Shown here one piece after another: positions 36,058-44,469 of a DNA stretch of 46,836 bases (the first letter of the stretch is position 1; every line of letters starts with the position of its first letter). The notes under the pieces are model-generated. The model made no database searches. It was given only the letters and a program-made list of their open reading frames with translations, and was not told the DNA's origin. The DNA lies in NCBI GenBank assembly GCA_934133175.1, contig CAKPAX010000010.1, positions 1 through 46,836 on the forward strand. Direction: 5' to 3'. This DNA comes from an uncultured Clostridia bacterium (GTDB lineage: Bacteria > Bacillota > Clostridia > TANB77 > CAG-508). Both the position numbers and the translations under genes were made by a program.

Positions 36058-36177
36058 TTAGTCTTTTTTTATCATAGAAACAGGCATTTTTGGTTGGTGT
36101 AAAACCCATAATAAAGCACATGCCGTATTTGTTGATCTTGCATATTTTTCTGCAATTTTTGCTAAAATTTTTAACAT
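36058..36177 (-). CDS. AgrD-like cyclic lactone autoinducer peptide precursor
   Basis: 39-aa precursor. It has an amphipathic N-terminal leader (MLKILAKIAEKYARSTNTA), a core with Cys20 (C-A-L-L-W-V-L) and the acidic/charged AgrD tail signature HQPKMP, then VSMIKKD. Cys20 would form a thiolactone with a residue four positions on (probably Trp24), giving a five-residue ring; the exact cut is uncertain. ATG 36177 follows AAAGGGGGAA at a good distance. It lies 60 bases after agrB on the same strand. Confidence 0.85.
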   Translation of the reverse strand: MLKILAKIAEKYARSTNTACALLWVLHQPKMPVSMIKKD

Positions 36178-36234
36178 AAAAATTCCCCCTTTATTTTTAA
36201 TTTTTATATAAGAAAAAATTTATAATGTTTAATC

Positions 36235-36837
36235 TTAGTATACTTCATAACCATATTTATTATTAGTTAGTCTGTACATTACTTTAGTTATTGATAAGGT
36301 CTGAAGTAATGTTCCTATAATTAATATGTTAGATATTACATTATCTCTTATGAAAATTGCAGCTATCAAAGAAATCGTAGCTATAATATAAGAAGCTAAT
36401 TGTTTCTTTTGCCTTACTTTTGTTTCTAAGATAGGTACTTCTTCTGTATCAGCCGGTGCATAAAGTTTTATCATTGCCATAGAAAATATCCATATTAATA
36501 ATATAAGAATATATTTAACAATATCATTTAAAACTATATATTGACTTACAAATGCAGTACCACAATATGTTAATGTTGTTGCTATTATGCAACCTATATG
36601 TGTATGTAGGTGAAATCCTCCAGAAACTGATCTATATGGCATTATTAATATAAAAGTTATTAGTGTTAATTTAAATATTCCTAATATCCATGCTATTAAT
36701 AATATTATAAAAATTTTTGGTATCTCACCTATTAAAATTTGTAGGCCATAATTGATGACTTGCGTTCTTTCGTCATCAATTTCTGGCATTTTCTTTTGTA
36801 TTTTGTTGGTTAAAAATAAGCAGATTTTGTCTATCAT
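36235..36837 (-). CDS. AgrB-like accessory gene regulator protease
   Basis: 200-aa integral membrane cysteine protease that cuts and cyclises AgrD. Visible are the GGFHLHTHIGC motif with His76 and Cys83 (the spacing of seven seen in S. aureus), APADTEEVPI near residue 140 and several hydrophobic segments. Start ATG 36837 is preferred because GAGGTGAAAAAT precedes it; an in-frame GTG at 36846 overlaps that site. First gene of the agrBD unit. Confidence 0.92.
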   Translation of the reverse strand: MIDKICLFLTNKIQKKMPEIDDERTQVINYGLQILIGEIPKIFIILLIAWILGIFKLTLITFILIMPYRSVSGGFHLHTHIGCIIATTLTYCGTAFVSQYIVLNDIVKYILILLIWIFSMAMIKLYAPADTEEVPILETKVRQKKQLASYIIATISLIAAIFIRDNVISNILIIGTLLQTLSITKVMYRLTNNKYGYEVY

Positions 36838-36992
36838 ATTTTTCACCTCACCTCTATTTGAGTTAACTAGAGTTTATCATTAACATTTTATTTTGTGCTC
36901 CTTTCTTTTATGAAACCTTTCAATTTACTTATAAGAATTTATATATTTATTTTTTATAAAATAATTATTTTATAAACTTAATTTTAAAACGC

Positions 36993-37026
36993 AAAAAAAA
37001 GAATATAGAAATTAATCTATATTCTT
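36993..37026 (-). terminator. Terminator overlapping the rluA-type 3' end
   Basis: On the minus strand AGAATATAGA / TCTATATTCT with a T/A loop, followed by TTTTTTTT. It overlaps the stop at 37012, which is the +1-frame stop of the gene, and thus supports the longer product. Confidence 0.8.
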
Positions 37027-37705
37027 TACATCTTTTAAAATACACCATGTTCCATTTGTTTCTGGAAAGTCTTTAAATATCATTTCTTCTTTTGTTGTAG
37101 GATGATTAATTTTTAACTTATATGCCCATAATGCTATTTGCTTTCCCTTACCTCTTGTTCCATATTTTTGGTCACCAAATATACTATGTCCAAAATTAGA
37201 TAATTGAACTCTTATTTGATGATGTCTTCCTGTATGAAGATTTATCTTTACTAAAGATAAATCTTTTACTTCATTATACGCAAGAACTTCATAATCTAAT
37301 TTTGCAAATTTACTATTTTTCTTTTCTTTATTTACAACTTTGCTTATATTATTTCTTTCATCTTTATATAAATAATCTTCTAATGTTCCGCTTCTTATTT
37401 TCTATTTTTCCATCAACAACAGCAAGATACATTTTGCTAAACTCTTTATTTCTTATTTGTTCACTAAGTCTTGATGCAGCTTTAGAAGTTTTGGCAAACA
37501 CCATTACTCCTCCAACTGGTCTATCTAATCTGTGAACAAGTCCTAAATAAACATTTCCTGGTTTATTATATTTTTCTTTTATGTATTCTTTTATAATTGT
37601 AAGCATGTCTATATCTTCTGTTTTATCTGATTGTGATGGTATGTTAGGCTTTTTTTCTACAACTATTATGTGATTATCTTCATAAATAATTTTTAAATCT
37701 TGCAT
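37012..37705 (-). CDS. RluA-family pseudouridine synthase, read by +1 shift at CGG
   Basis: Converts uridine to pseudouridine in RNA. ATG 37705 follows AGAGGAGA. The first frame gives MQDLKIIYEDNHIIVVEKKP, the catalytic HRLDRPVGGVMVFAKT block (Asp in RLD) and YLAVVDGKIENKK, then CGG and a stop after seven more codons. The +1 frame continues G-T-L-E-D-Y-L-Y-K-D-E, then LHTGRHHQIRVQLS and GDQKYG, the normal RluA C-terminal half, to TAA 37014-37012. Skipping the C of AAG CGG A (37393-37387) restores 230 aa. The Gly made by the shift is the one usually seen in the RluA 'G-x-L-x-D-x-L' stretch. It follows the methyltransferase gene by 11 bases. Confidence 0.88.
37387..37393 (-). other. Candidate +1 recoding site AAG CGG A in rluA-type gene
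   Basis: Codons AAG AAG CGG AAC in the zero frame; +1 reading gives GGA ACA TTA GAA. Same AAG CGG pair as at 5772. Confidence 0.74.
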
Positions 37706-37716
37706 TTTTTCTCCTC

Positions 37717-38580
37717 TTATTTTTCCCATCTTCCATATATACCACATGGTAATATTAATTTCGACTCTTCCATTGGTAATCCAATTTCACCTGATGATAC
37801 TTTTCCTTTATATTTTTTTAATACTGTTAATTTTAAAATATCTTGTAACACTACATTTGATATTCCTGTTGTATATGAATTTATTAAGAAAAATAAAGGA
37901 TCATCTGATAATACTTTTGTACACAAATCTACTAAATCATATATATTATTTTCAAATTGCCATATTTCTCCATTTGTTCCTCTACCATATGATGGTGGAT
38001 CCATTATTATTGCATCATATTTATTTTCTCTTCTTATTTCTCTATTAACAAATTTTACAACATCATCAACTATATATCTTACTTTTCTATCTTCTAAACC
38101 TGATGAAACAACATTTTCTTTTGCCCATGTAACCATTCCTTTTGAACTATCAACATGACAACAAGACGCTCCTGCTGATAAACAAGCAACTGTTGCACCA
38201 CCTGTATATGCAAATAAATTTAGCACTTTTATTTCTCTTTTCTCTGATTTTATTTTATCTATCATCCAATCCCAATTAACAGCTTGTTCTGGAAATAATC
38301 CTGTATGCTTAAATCCCATTGGTTTTATATTAAAAGTTAAATCTTTATATTTTATTTGCCATTGTTTTGGCATTTTTTTATTATATTCCCATGCTCCTCC
38401 ACCAGTTTTACTTCTATGATATGTAGCATTTATTTCATTCCATTTTTTAGGAAAACTTTTATCTTTCCAAATTATTTGTGGATCTGGTCTAGATAAAACA
38501 ACATCTCCCCATCTTTCTAATTTTTGTCCATCTGCCATATCTAATATTTTATAATCTTTCCAATCATTTGCTATATTCAT
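37717..38580 (-). CDS. Class I SAM-dependent methyltransferase (RlmI-like)
   Basis: 287 aa. The Rossmann SAM motif is VLNLFAYTGGATVACLSAGA (about residues 127-146), followed by HVDSSKGMVTWAKEN and the catalytic DPPSYGRG (about 206-213), as in 23S rRNA m5C/m2G methyltransferases of the COG1092 group. Start ATG 38580 is preceded by AAAGGAGATAAAA; an earlier in-frame ATG at 38601 has no site. Immediately upstream of the rluA-type gene, so two RNA-modifying enzymes are encoded together. Target RNA not determined. Confidence 0.85.
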   Translation of the reverse strand: MNIANDWKDYKILDMADGQKLERWGDVVLSRPDPQIIWKDKSFPKKWNEINATYHRSKTGGGAWEYNKKMPKQWQIKYKDLTFNIKPMGFKHTGLFPEQAVNWDWMIDKIKSEKREIKVLNLFAYTGGATVACLSAGASCCHVDSSKGMVTWAKENVVSSGLEDRKVRYIVDDVVKFVNREIRRENKYDAIIMDPPSYGRGTNGEIWQFENNIYDLVDLCTKVLSDDPLFFLINSYTTGISNVVLQDILKLTVLKKYKGKVSSGEIGLPMEESKLILPCGIYGRWEK

Positions 38581-38602
38581 TTTTATCTCCTTTAAAAACA
38601 AA

Positions 38603-38635
38603 AATAATACTATTTTTTCAATAGTATTATTTTAA
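38603..38635 (-). terminator. Terminator after the 69-aa gene
   Basis: AATAATACTA / TAGTATTATT stem; in the minus direction it is followed by TTTGTTTTT. It separates the small membrane gene from the methyltransferase unit. Confidence 0.75.
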
Positions 38636-38677
38636 CATATTTTTTTTAAAATTCCAACAGTTAACTACAACATAACT

Positions 38678-38887
38678 TTATAAACCTTTAAAAATAATCA
38701 TAAAATTATAAATTAAGAATAAATCAATAAAAGAAAAAATAATAAATGCAATTGAAGTTATTGAAAATATAACATGATTTTTAAAAAAATTATTTAACCT
38801 ACTCTTTATTCCTTTCTTCTTAATTTCTAACCTATTTAATTTTTCATTATAGGTTATGTTAAAAATTTCATCTTTTGCATATTCCAT
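38678..38887 (-). CDS. Small membrane protein, 69 aa
   Basis: Basic, polar first half (about residues 1-37) and one long hydrophobic segment (about 40-68, ITSIAFIIFSFIDLFLIYNF), with an N-in topology by the positive-inside rule. A GGGGGT site stands before the ATG, and a terminator follows. I do not recognise the family. Confidence 0.6.
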   Translation of the reverse strand: MEYAKDEIFNITYNEKLNRLEIKKKGIKSRLNNFFKNHVIFSITSIAFIIFSFIDLFLIYNFMIIFKGL

Positions 38888-38981
38888 AATTTACCCCCAA
38901 ATATTTTTTGTTATAATATATTCATATAAATTTTTTAATATAACCTATTTTTTATAAAATCGTTCGCAAATGATAACAAAA

Positions 38982-39014
38982 AAATCAAACAACTATAATT
39001 GTTTGATTTTTTTT
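38982..39014. terminator. Bidirectional terminator overlapping uvrC 3' end
   Basis: AAATCAAACAA / TTGTTTGATTT stem with A-run and T-run on the two sides. It includes the uvrC stop codon. Confidence 0.85.
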
Positions 39015-40777
39015 GCTAATTCTTCTGTTATTCCCGTTATTTTCGTCAATTCTTTTATATCTGCCTTTCTAATATTTTCTATACTTCCAAATTCTTTTAG
39101 TAATAATTTCTTTTTTACTTCACCAATTCCATTAATATTATCTAATTCCGATTTTGTAATAGATTTATCTCTTAACTTTCTATGATATGTTATTGCCGTA
39201 TCGTGTACAGTATCTTGAAATCTAGTTATTAATTTCATTAATTCTTCTGATATTTCAAACTCTTTTCTATTTTCATCTATCAATGCTCTAGTTTGATGTT
39301 TATCATTTTTTACCATACCATATACAGGAATGTTTACATTTTTGTATTTAGAAACAGCTCTTTTTACTGCTTTAATTTGTGTTATTCCTCCATCTACTAA
39401 TATCAAATCTGGCATTTTTCCAAATCCACCATTTTCATTTTCCAAAGAATGTTTTATTCTTCTTGTTACAACTTCTTCCATACATTTAGGGTCATCTTGT
39501 CCATAAACTGTTTTTATTTTAAATCGTCTAGATAAATTTTTCTTTATTTGTCCATCTTGAATAACACACATAGCAGCCACCATAAAATCTCCTGATATAT
39601 TAGAAATATCATATGTTTCTATTTTTCTTGGTAATTTGTCCAAATTTAATACTTCTTTTAATTCAAGTATTACTTCATTGTTATTTTTTTCTTTGTTCTC
39701 TAAAGTAACTTTACTATTTAATTCCGCCATTTCAACAAATCTTAATTTTTCGCCTTTTTTAGGGCTTCTTAATTCCACTTTTCTTCCTGCTTCTGTGGAT
39801 AACCATTGCTCTATTGCTTCTTTATCTTCTAATTCTTCTCTTAACATTATTTTACTTGGAATATTAGGATTTTCAAAATAATATTGTTTTATAAATCCTG
39901 ATATTATTTCTTTGTCTTCCATTTCTTTTACATCCTTTATGAAATAATGTTCTCTTCCTATCATTTTACTACCACGAACAAAAAATATTTCTATACAAAC
40001 TTCTATATCTGATTTTGCCATTCCTATAACATCAATATTATTTTCTGAAATGTTAGAAACCTTTTGTTTTGCAGAAGCTCTTTCTATTGCTAATTTTCTG
40101 TCTCTTATATATGCTGCTTGTTCAAAATCAAGTTTTTCTGATGCTAATTTCATTTTTTCTTCTAATTCTTTTAATATTTTTTCTGTTTTTCCTTCCAATA
40201 AATCAATTATCTCATCTATTTGTTTTCTATATTCTTCTTTTGTAACATATCCCATACATGGAGCCATACATCTTTTTATATGATAATTTAGGCAAGGTCT
40301 TGTTCTTTCCTTTAAAATCCTACATTGACGTATTTTATATTTTTGTTTTATAAAATCTACCATTTCTTTTGCTGCGCCTGGGTTTGCATATGGTCCAAAA
40401 TACTTAGAACCATCATTTATAACTCTTCTTGTTATATATACCCCAGGAAAATCTGATTTCACATCTATTTTTATATATGGATATGTTTTATCATCTTTTA
40501 GCAAAACATTAAATTTAGGTCTATTCTTTTTTATTAAATTACATTCTAATATTAATGCCTCTGCTTCATTATCTACCACTATATATTCAAAATGGTCTAT
40601 TAAACTTACCATTTTTTTTATTCTTTCTGTTTTATTTGTTTTTCTAAAATATGATCTAACACGATTTTTTAGCGAAATAGCTTTTCCAACATATATAATT
40701 GTGTCATTTTTATCTCTCATTATATAAACTCCAGGTTTTCCCGGTAATTTTTTTAGTTCTTCTTCTATATCGAACAT
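38993..40777 (-). CDS. uvrC: Excinuclease ABC subunit C
   Basis: Dual-incision nuclease of nucleotide excision repair. The GIY-YIG domain is at the N-terminus (PGVYIMRDKNDTIIYVGKA, about residues 14-32), the Cys cluster RPCLNYHIKRCMAPC at about 160-175, the UVR motif near 205-240, the RNase H-like endonuclease (LPRKIETYDISNISG, DLILVDGG, DTVHDTAITYHR) and the HhH pair at the C-terminus (INGIGEVKKKLL, ITGITEELAKKI). 594 aa is normal. Frame intact. Confidence 0.97.
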   Translation of the reverse strand: MFDIEEELKKLPGKPGVYIMRDKNDTIIYVGKAISLKNRVRSYFRKTNKTERIKKMVSLIDHFEYIVVDNEAEALILECNLIKKNRPKFNVLLKDDKTYPYIKIDVKSDFPGVYITRRVINDGSKYFGPYANPGAAKEMVDFIKQKYKIRQCRILKERTRPCLNYHIKRCMAPCMGYVTKEEYRKQIDEIIDLLEGKTEKILKELEEKMKLASEKLDFEQAAYIRDRKLAIERASAKQKVSNISENNIDVIGMAKSDIEVCIEIFFVRGSKMIGREHYFIKDVKEMEDKEIISGFIKQYYFENPNIPSKIMLREELEDKEAIEQWLSTEAGRKVELRSPKKGEKLRFVEMAELNSKVTLENKEKNNNEVILELKEVLNLDKLPRKIETYDISNISGDFMVAAMCVIQDGQIKKNLSRRFKIKTVYGQDDPKCMEEVVTRRIKHSLENENGGFGKMPDLILVDGGITQIKAVKRAVSKYKNVNIPVYGMVKNDKHQTRALIDENRKEFEISEELMKLITRFQDTVHDTAITYHRKLRDKSITKSELDNINGIGEVKKKLLLKEFGSIENIRKADIKELTKITGITEELAKKIKQL

Positions 40778-40972
40778 TTTTCCTCCATAATTTATAGTAA
40801 TTACGTATTAATCTATATTATCTATAATTAATATATAATATTATTCAATAAAAAACAATATTTTATAATAATTTTAAGCTTTTCTCGCCTTGATACTTGG
40901 CAATTGATTTTTTTATGTAAATATGATATAATATATACATCTTATTTTATTTATACATAGGGAGGAAAATTT

Positions 40973-41332
40973 ATGAACAAAGAAAACAAAGAAATAAGAA
41001 AAAGAATATCTGTTATTTTACGGGAATTTGGAATTCCTTGTCATTTAGTAGGTTATAAATACCTGCAAGATGCATTATTTATTGGACTCACAAATCCAAG
41101 TGAATTATCAAATCTAACAAAAGGGCTTTATGTTGATTTGGCAAAAAAATATAACACTAAGCCTTACTGTGTTGAAAGGACTATTAAAACAGCCATTTCA
41201 ACTGGTTGGAAAAACACTGAAGCAACTGTTATTCGTGACGTTTTTAGGAATACAGCTGATTCTGAAACTCCTCCAACAAATAGTTGTTACATAGCAACAT
41301 TATTAGAGGAGATAAAATTAGATATTCTCTAA
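40973..41332 (+). CDS. Spo0A C-terminal-domain-only protein
   Basis: 119 aa that cover only the DNA-binding domain of Spo0A. The segment EFGIPCHLVGYKYLQDAL equals the family GIPAHIKGYxYLRxAI, and TKGLYVDLAKKYNTKPYCVERTIKTAI equals the recognition region (Ile-Ala-Lys-Lys, RVERAIRHAI). The phospho-receiver domain is missing, and AGGGAGG precedes the ATG, so it is not a simple 5' truncation of a longer ORF. Codon 17 is CGG (TTA CGG GAA), which must be read normally because +1 meets a stop in ten codons. Possibly a Spo0A competitor or paralogue. Confidence 0.88.
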   Translation: MNKENKEIRKRISVILREFGIPCHLVGYKYLQDALFIGLTNPSELSNLTKGLYVDLAKKYNTKPYCVERTIKTAISTGWKNTEATVIRDVFRNTADSETPPTNSCYIATLLEEIKLDIL

Positions 41333-41351
41333 TACAAACCTCCAAACTATA

Positions 41352-41392
41352 GAAGATACATTTTAGAATTAATATTCTAAAATGTATCTTTT
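41352..41392 (+). terminator. Terminator after the Spo0A-C gene
   Basis: A long stem (AGATACATTTTAGAAT / ATTCTAAAATGTATCT) followed by TTTTATTATATT, 20 bases after the stop. Confidence 0.88.
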
Positions 41393-41547
41393 ATTATATT
41401 ATAGAAAATTTTTTAAACTTCCTATAATATAATTCCATATAAATTATCAAAAAAACTTGCAACTTTTTTAGTATTATTGTAATATAATAAAGTAAAATTG
41501 AAAGACAAATAATAAAATTTAAAAGAAAGGAGTTTATTTAATATAAA

Positions 41548-41680
41548 GCGCCTGGACAGTTTATACTGTTGACGAGGACTAAAGTTATCGAAAAATTCGG
41601 CGGATGCTTTAGTGGCATAGCTACTGTCATAGATATTAATAAAAAACAATAGTAATATTGTAACAGAGTTAATATTAGTA
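41548..41680 (+). ncRNA. glmS ribozyme (GlcN6P-activated self-cleaving riboswitch)
   Basis: In the 400-base gap before glmS. AAGCGCC at 41546-41552 gives the cleavage site between A41547 and G41548. The core GACGAGG (41571-41577), GTTATCGAA and TTCGGCGGATG (to about 41606) match the conserved ribozyme, followed by the P3/P4 hairpins (for example CAATAGTAATATTG near 41646-41660) and an ACAGAG segment near 41663. The 3' boundary is approximate. It would cut the glmS mRNA when glucosamine-6-phosphate is high. Confidence 0.93.
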
Positions 41681-41732
41681 GCTATTATTTGTATGCTTTC
41701 AATTCCAATAATATTTTTAAGGAGGATTCACT

Positions 41733-43556
41733 ATGTGTGGAATTGTAGGTTATATAGGAACAAAAAAAGCCAGTCCTATACTTATTAATGGGCTTTTAAA
41801 ATTAGAATATAGAGGTTATGACTCAGCAGGAATTTCAACAATTGAAAATGACTCTATATCAGTTATGAAAGATAAAGGAAGAGTAAAAAATTTATACGAT
41901 TTAGACGGAATTAATGATTTAGTTGGAACTGTTGGTATTGCTCATACAAGATGGGCAACTCATGGAAAACCATCTAAACAAAATGCTCACCCTCATTTAG
42001 ATAATACAAATACTTTTTGTGTTGTACACAATGGAATTATTGAAAATCATAATGAACTAAAAGAATTTTTAAAAGATAATGGATATACTTTCTATTCTGA
42101 AACAGATACAGAAGTTATTCCAAATTTAATATCTTATTATTATAAAAAAGGAAATGATTTCTTAAAATCTGTAAGTCTTACTTGTAATGATTTAAAAGGA
42201 AGTTATTCAATTGAAGTTATTTGCAAAGATTTTCCAGATAATATGGTTGTTGCAAGAAAGGATAGCCCTTTAGTAATTGGAAAAGCAGAAAATGAAACAT
42301 TCATTTCTTCTGATATTCCAGCACTAATATCATTTACAAATACTTTTTACTTTTTAAATGATAATGAAATGGCATATATCTCTAAAGATGATATTAAATT
42401 TTATGATAATAACTTAAATGAATTATCTAAAGAATTAACAACTGTAGAATTATCTGCTGATAGTGCTGATAAAGATGGATTTGAAGATTATATGTTAAAA
42501 GAAATTTTTGAACAACCAAAAGCAATAAGAGAAACTATTGGAACATCACTTAATGGTTCTAGAATTCATTTTGAAGGATTAAATTTAACAAAGGATTATT
42601 TATCTACAATAAATAAAATTTATATGATAGCATGTGGTACTGCAATGCATGCTGGACTTGGTGTTAAATCTAATTTTGAAACATTATGCAACATCCCTGT
42701 TACTGTTGAAGTTGCCTCAGAATTTAGATATAGAAACCCATTAATTGATGATAAAACTTTATGTATTTATATAAGTCAATCTGGTGAAACAGCAGATACT
42801 ATAGCAGCTCTTAAACTTGCAAAATCAAAAGGTGCAAAAACAATTGCAGTTACAAATGTTATAGAAAGTTCTATAACTAGAGAAGCAGATTATTTTGTAT
42901 ATACTCATGCTGGTCCAGAAATAGCTGTTGCATCAACAAAAGCCTATACTTCACAATTAGTTTTACTTAATATTATGGCTCTTTATTTTGCTGAAACTTT
43001 AGAAAGTTGTTCTCAACATAGAATTGATAATATTAAAAAAGAAATTTTAAAACTTTCTGAAAAGGCTGAAGAAATTTTAGAAAATACAGAAATAATAAAA
43101 GAAATTGCTAAAAAGATTTCTTCACAAAAATATATGTTCTATTTAGGTAGAGGTATTGATTATCCAGTAGCCATGGAAGGTGCTTTAAAATTAAAAGAAA
43201 TTTCTTATATTTTCGCAGAAGCTTATCCTTCTGGAGAATTAAAACATGGACCTATTGCTTTAATAGAAAATGGAGTTTCAGTTATAAATATATTAACAAA
43301 TTCTACTTTAGTTGAAAAATCTTTAAGTAATGTTCAAGAGGTTGTAACTCGTGGTGCAAATTGTATTATAATTACAAATCAAGATTTTGATACATCTAGT
43401 TTTGAAAATGTAATAAAAATACCAGAAATTTCTGCACTTGTATCACCTATTTTATCTGTTATTCCTCTTCAATTACTTGCTTACTATATAACTAAAGAAA
43501 AAGGATTAGATGTTGATAAACCTAGAAATTTAGCAAAATCTGTAACTGTTGAATAA
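41733..43556 (+). CDS. glmS: Glutamine--fructose-6-phosphate aminotransferase
   Basis: First enzyme of the UDP-GlcNAc pathway. N-terminal Ntn hydrolase with catalytic Cys2 (MCGIVGYIG), RGYDSAGIS and HTRWATHG; two SIS sugar-isomerase domains (YISQSGETADTIAAL near residues 345-360, and EAYPSGELKHGPIALIE near 490-505); C-terminal DKPRNLAKSVTVE. 607 aa is standard. Regulated by the ribozyme upstream; RBS AAGGAGG. Confidence 0.98.
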   Translation: MCGIVGYIGTKKASPILINGLLKLEYRGYDSAGISTIENDSISVMKDKGRVKNLYDLDGINDLVGTVGIAHTRWATHGKPSKQNAHPHLDNTNTFCVVHNGIIENHNELKEFLKDNGYTFYSETDTEVIPNLISYYYKKGNDFLKSVSLTCNDLKGSYSIEVICKDFPDNMVVARKDSPLVIGKAENETFISSDIPALISFTNTFYFLNDNEMAYISKDDIKFYDNNLNELSKELTTVELSADSADKDGFEDYMLKEIFEQPKAIRETIGTSLNGSRIHFEGLNLTKDYLSTINKIYMIACGTAMHAGLGVKSNFETLCNIPVTVEVASEFRYRNPLIDDKTLCIYISQSGETADTIAALKLAKSKGAKTIAVTNVIESSITREADYFVYTHAGPEIAVASTKAYTSQLVLLNIMALYFAETLESCSQHRIDNIKKEILKLSEKAEEILENTEIIKEIAKKISSQKYMFYLGRGIDYPVAMEGALKLKEISYIFAEAYPSGELKHGPIALIENGVSVINILTNSTLVEKSLSNVQEVVTRGANCIIITNQDFDTSSFENVIKIPEISALVSPILSVIPLQLLAYYITKEKGLDVDKPRNLAKSVTVE

Positions 43557-43564
43557 ATAAGTTT

Positions 43565-43604
43565 AGAACTCTTAGAATTTTATTCTAAGAGTTCTTTTTT
43601 TATT
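43565..43604 (+). terminator. Terminator after glmS
   Basis: AGAACTCTTAGAAT / ATTCTAAGAGTTCT stem followed by seven T's. Confidence 0.9.
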
Positions 43605-43645
43605 AAATAAACTTAAATATTCTTAAATAATTATGATTATGGAGA

Positions 43646-43788
43646 TATAATTAGCAATATATTGTTTTTCAAATACCGCGCAGCGAGCAACCGGAGCGTA
43701 GCGGAGGGCGAATGAAGCATCCTTCCTTAGAAAGGAATCCGAAGGATGCGACAGCAAGGTATAGAAAAATAATATATTGCTAATTATA
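43646..43788. repeat. GC-rich foldback element (MITE/REP-like)
   Basis: Terminal inverted repeats of about 31 bases (43646-43677 and 43758-43788, a few mismatches) flank a core that is much richer in G+C than the rest of the window, with GCAGCGAGCAACCGGAGCG near 43680 and a nested hairpin GCATCCTTC/GAAGGATGC at 43717-43750. No ORF. Located between glmS and bofA. Its base composition suggests acquired DNA or a structured RNA. Confidence 0.75.
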
Positions 43789-43798
43789 TTTTTAATTT

Positions 43799-44059
43799 TT
43801 ATCCTATAAGTAATTTTATTAATATTAATGCAATTGCTCCTGGTATTCCTAAAATTCCAACAGTTATTGAAGTAACTAAATTTAGTCCTATATGAAATCC
43901 AAAACTACTTCCAATAATATTAATCACATATATTAATCCCCCACCCAATATTGAATTAAAAACTAATTTTAAAACTTTTTTTACAGGTAAAGCAAATACT
44001 CTTCCTATTAAAAACAAAAAACAAACACAAGCCAAAAAAGTTATTATATTTTGATCCAT
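43799..44059 (-). CDS. bofA: Pro-sigma-K processing inhibitor BofA
   Basis: 86-aa membrane protein that holds the SpoIVFB protease inactive until SpoIVB acts. It has two hydrophobic spans and the BofA C-terminal region GLNLVTSITVGILGIPGAIAL, which is the family signature. Preceded by the yaaL-like gene, as in Bacillus. Together with spoIVB at 6193 it provides the sigma-K checkpoint. Confidence 0.93.
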   Translation of the reverse strand: MDQNIITFLACVCFLFLIGRVFALPVKKVLKLVFNSILGGGLIYVINIIGSSFGFHIGLNLVTSITVGILGIPGAIALILIKLLIG

Positions 44060-44128
44060 ACTTTCACCTCAAAAAATAGTAATAATTTCTTATTACTATC
44101 TTTATGATTTATTATGGACAAATATTAC

Positions 44129-44407
44129 TTATACTGCCTCATTTTCTATTCTTAATTTAATCTCATTTATTCTATCCAATGCAATTCCTCTACTTTTAGC
44201 AGTTCTTATTAAATAATCCAATTTTTCTTGGCTAGCTTTTATTTGATATGTGTAATAATCAATCATATCAAATTCTGCATGTTCAAAATTATTATTTGCA
44301 TTTTGCAGTTCTTTTTTTGCACTCATTATACTTTTTATTAATTCAATTTTTTGCTCTTCTTCTGTCATTTCTAAAATCTTTTGTTCTCTTACATACTCGC
44401 TTTGCAT
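44129..44407 (-). CDS. yaaL: YaaL-like DUF2508 protein, 92 aa
   Basis: Short helical cytoplasmic protein. The pattern ELIKSIMSAKKELQNANNNFEHAE followed by MIDYYTYQIKASQEKLDYLIRTAK is that of the DUF2508/YaaL family, which stands beside recR and bofA in Bacillus. Here it is upstream of bofA with a 70-base gap. No biochemical role known to me. Confidence 0.85.
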   Translation of the reverse strand: MQSEYVREQKILEMTEEEQKIELIKSIMSAKKELQNANNNFEHAEFDMIDYYTYQIKASQEKLDYLIRTAKSRGIALDRINEIKLRIENEAV

Positions 44408-44469
44408 ACCATTCTCCTTAATATATTTTTTTGTATTATATGTTAATATATAAAAATTTATTCCCTTTT

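Noticed and set aside
5772..37393. Sequencing or assembly errors as cause of the four frameshifts
   Set aside because: None lies in a homopolymer, and all four share the same rare codon. Platform errors do not usually insert a C only before GG. Raw reads should still be checked.
41393..41435. Third copy of the dispersed repeat before glmS
   Set aside because: Only the short TATTATAG and CTTCCTATAATAT parts look similar; the core is absent.
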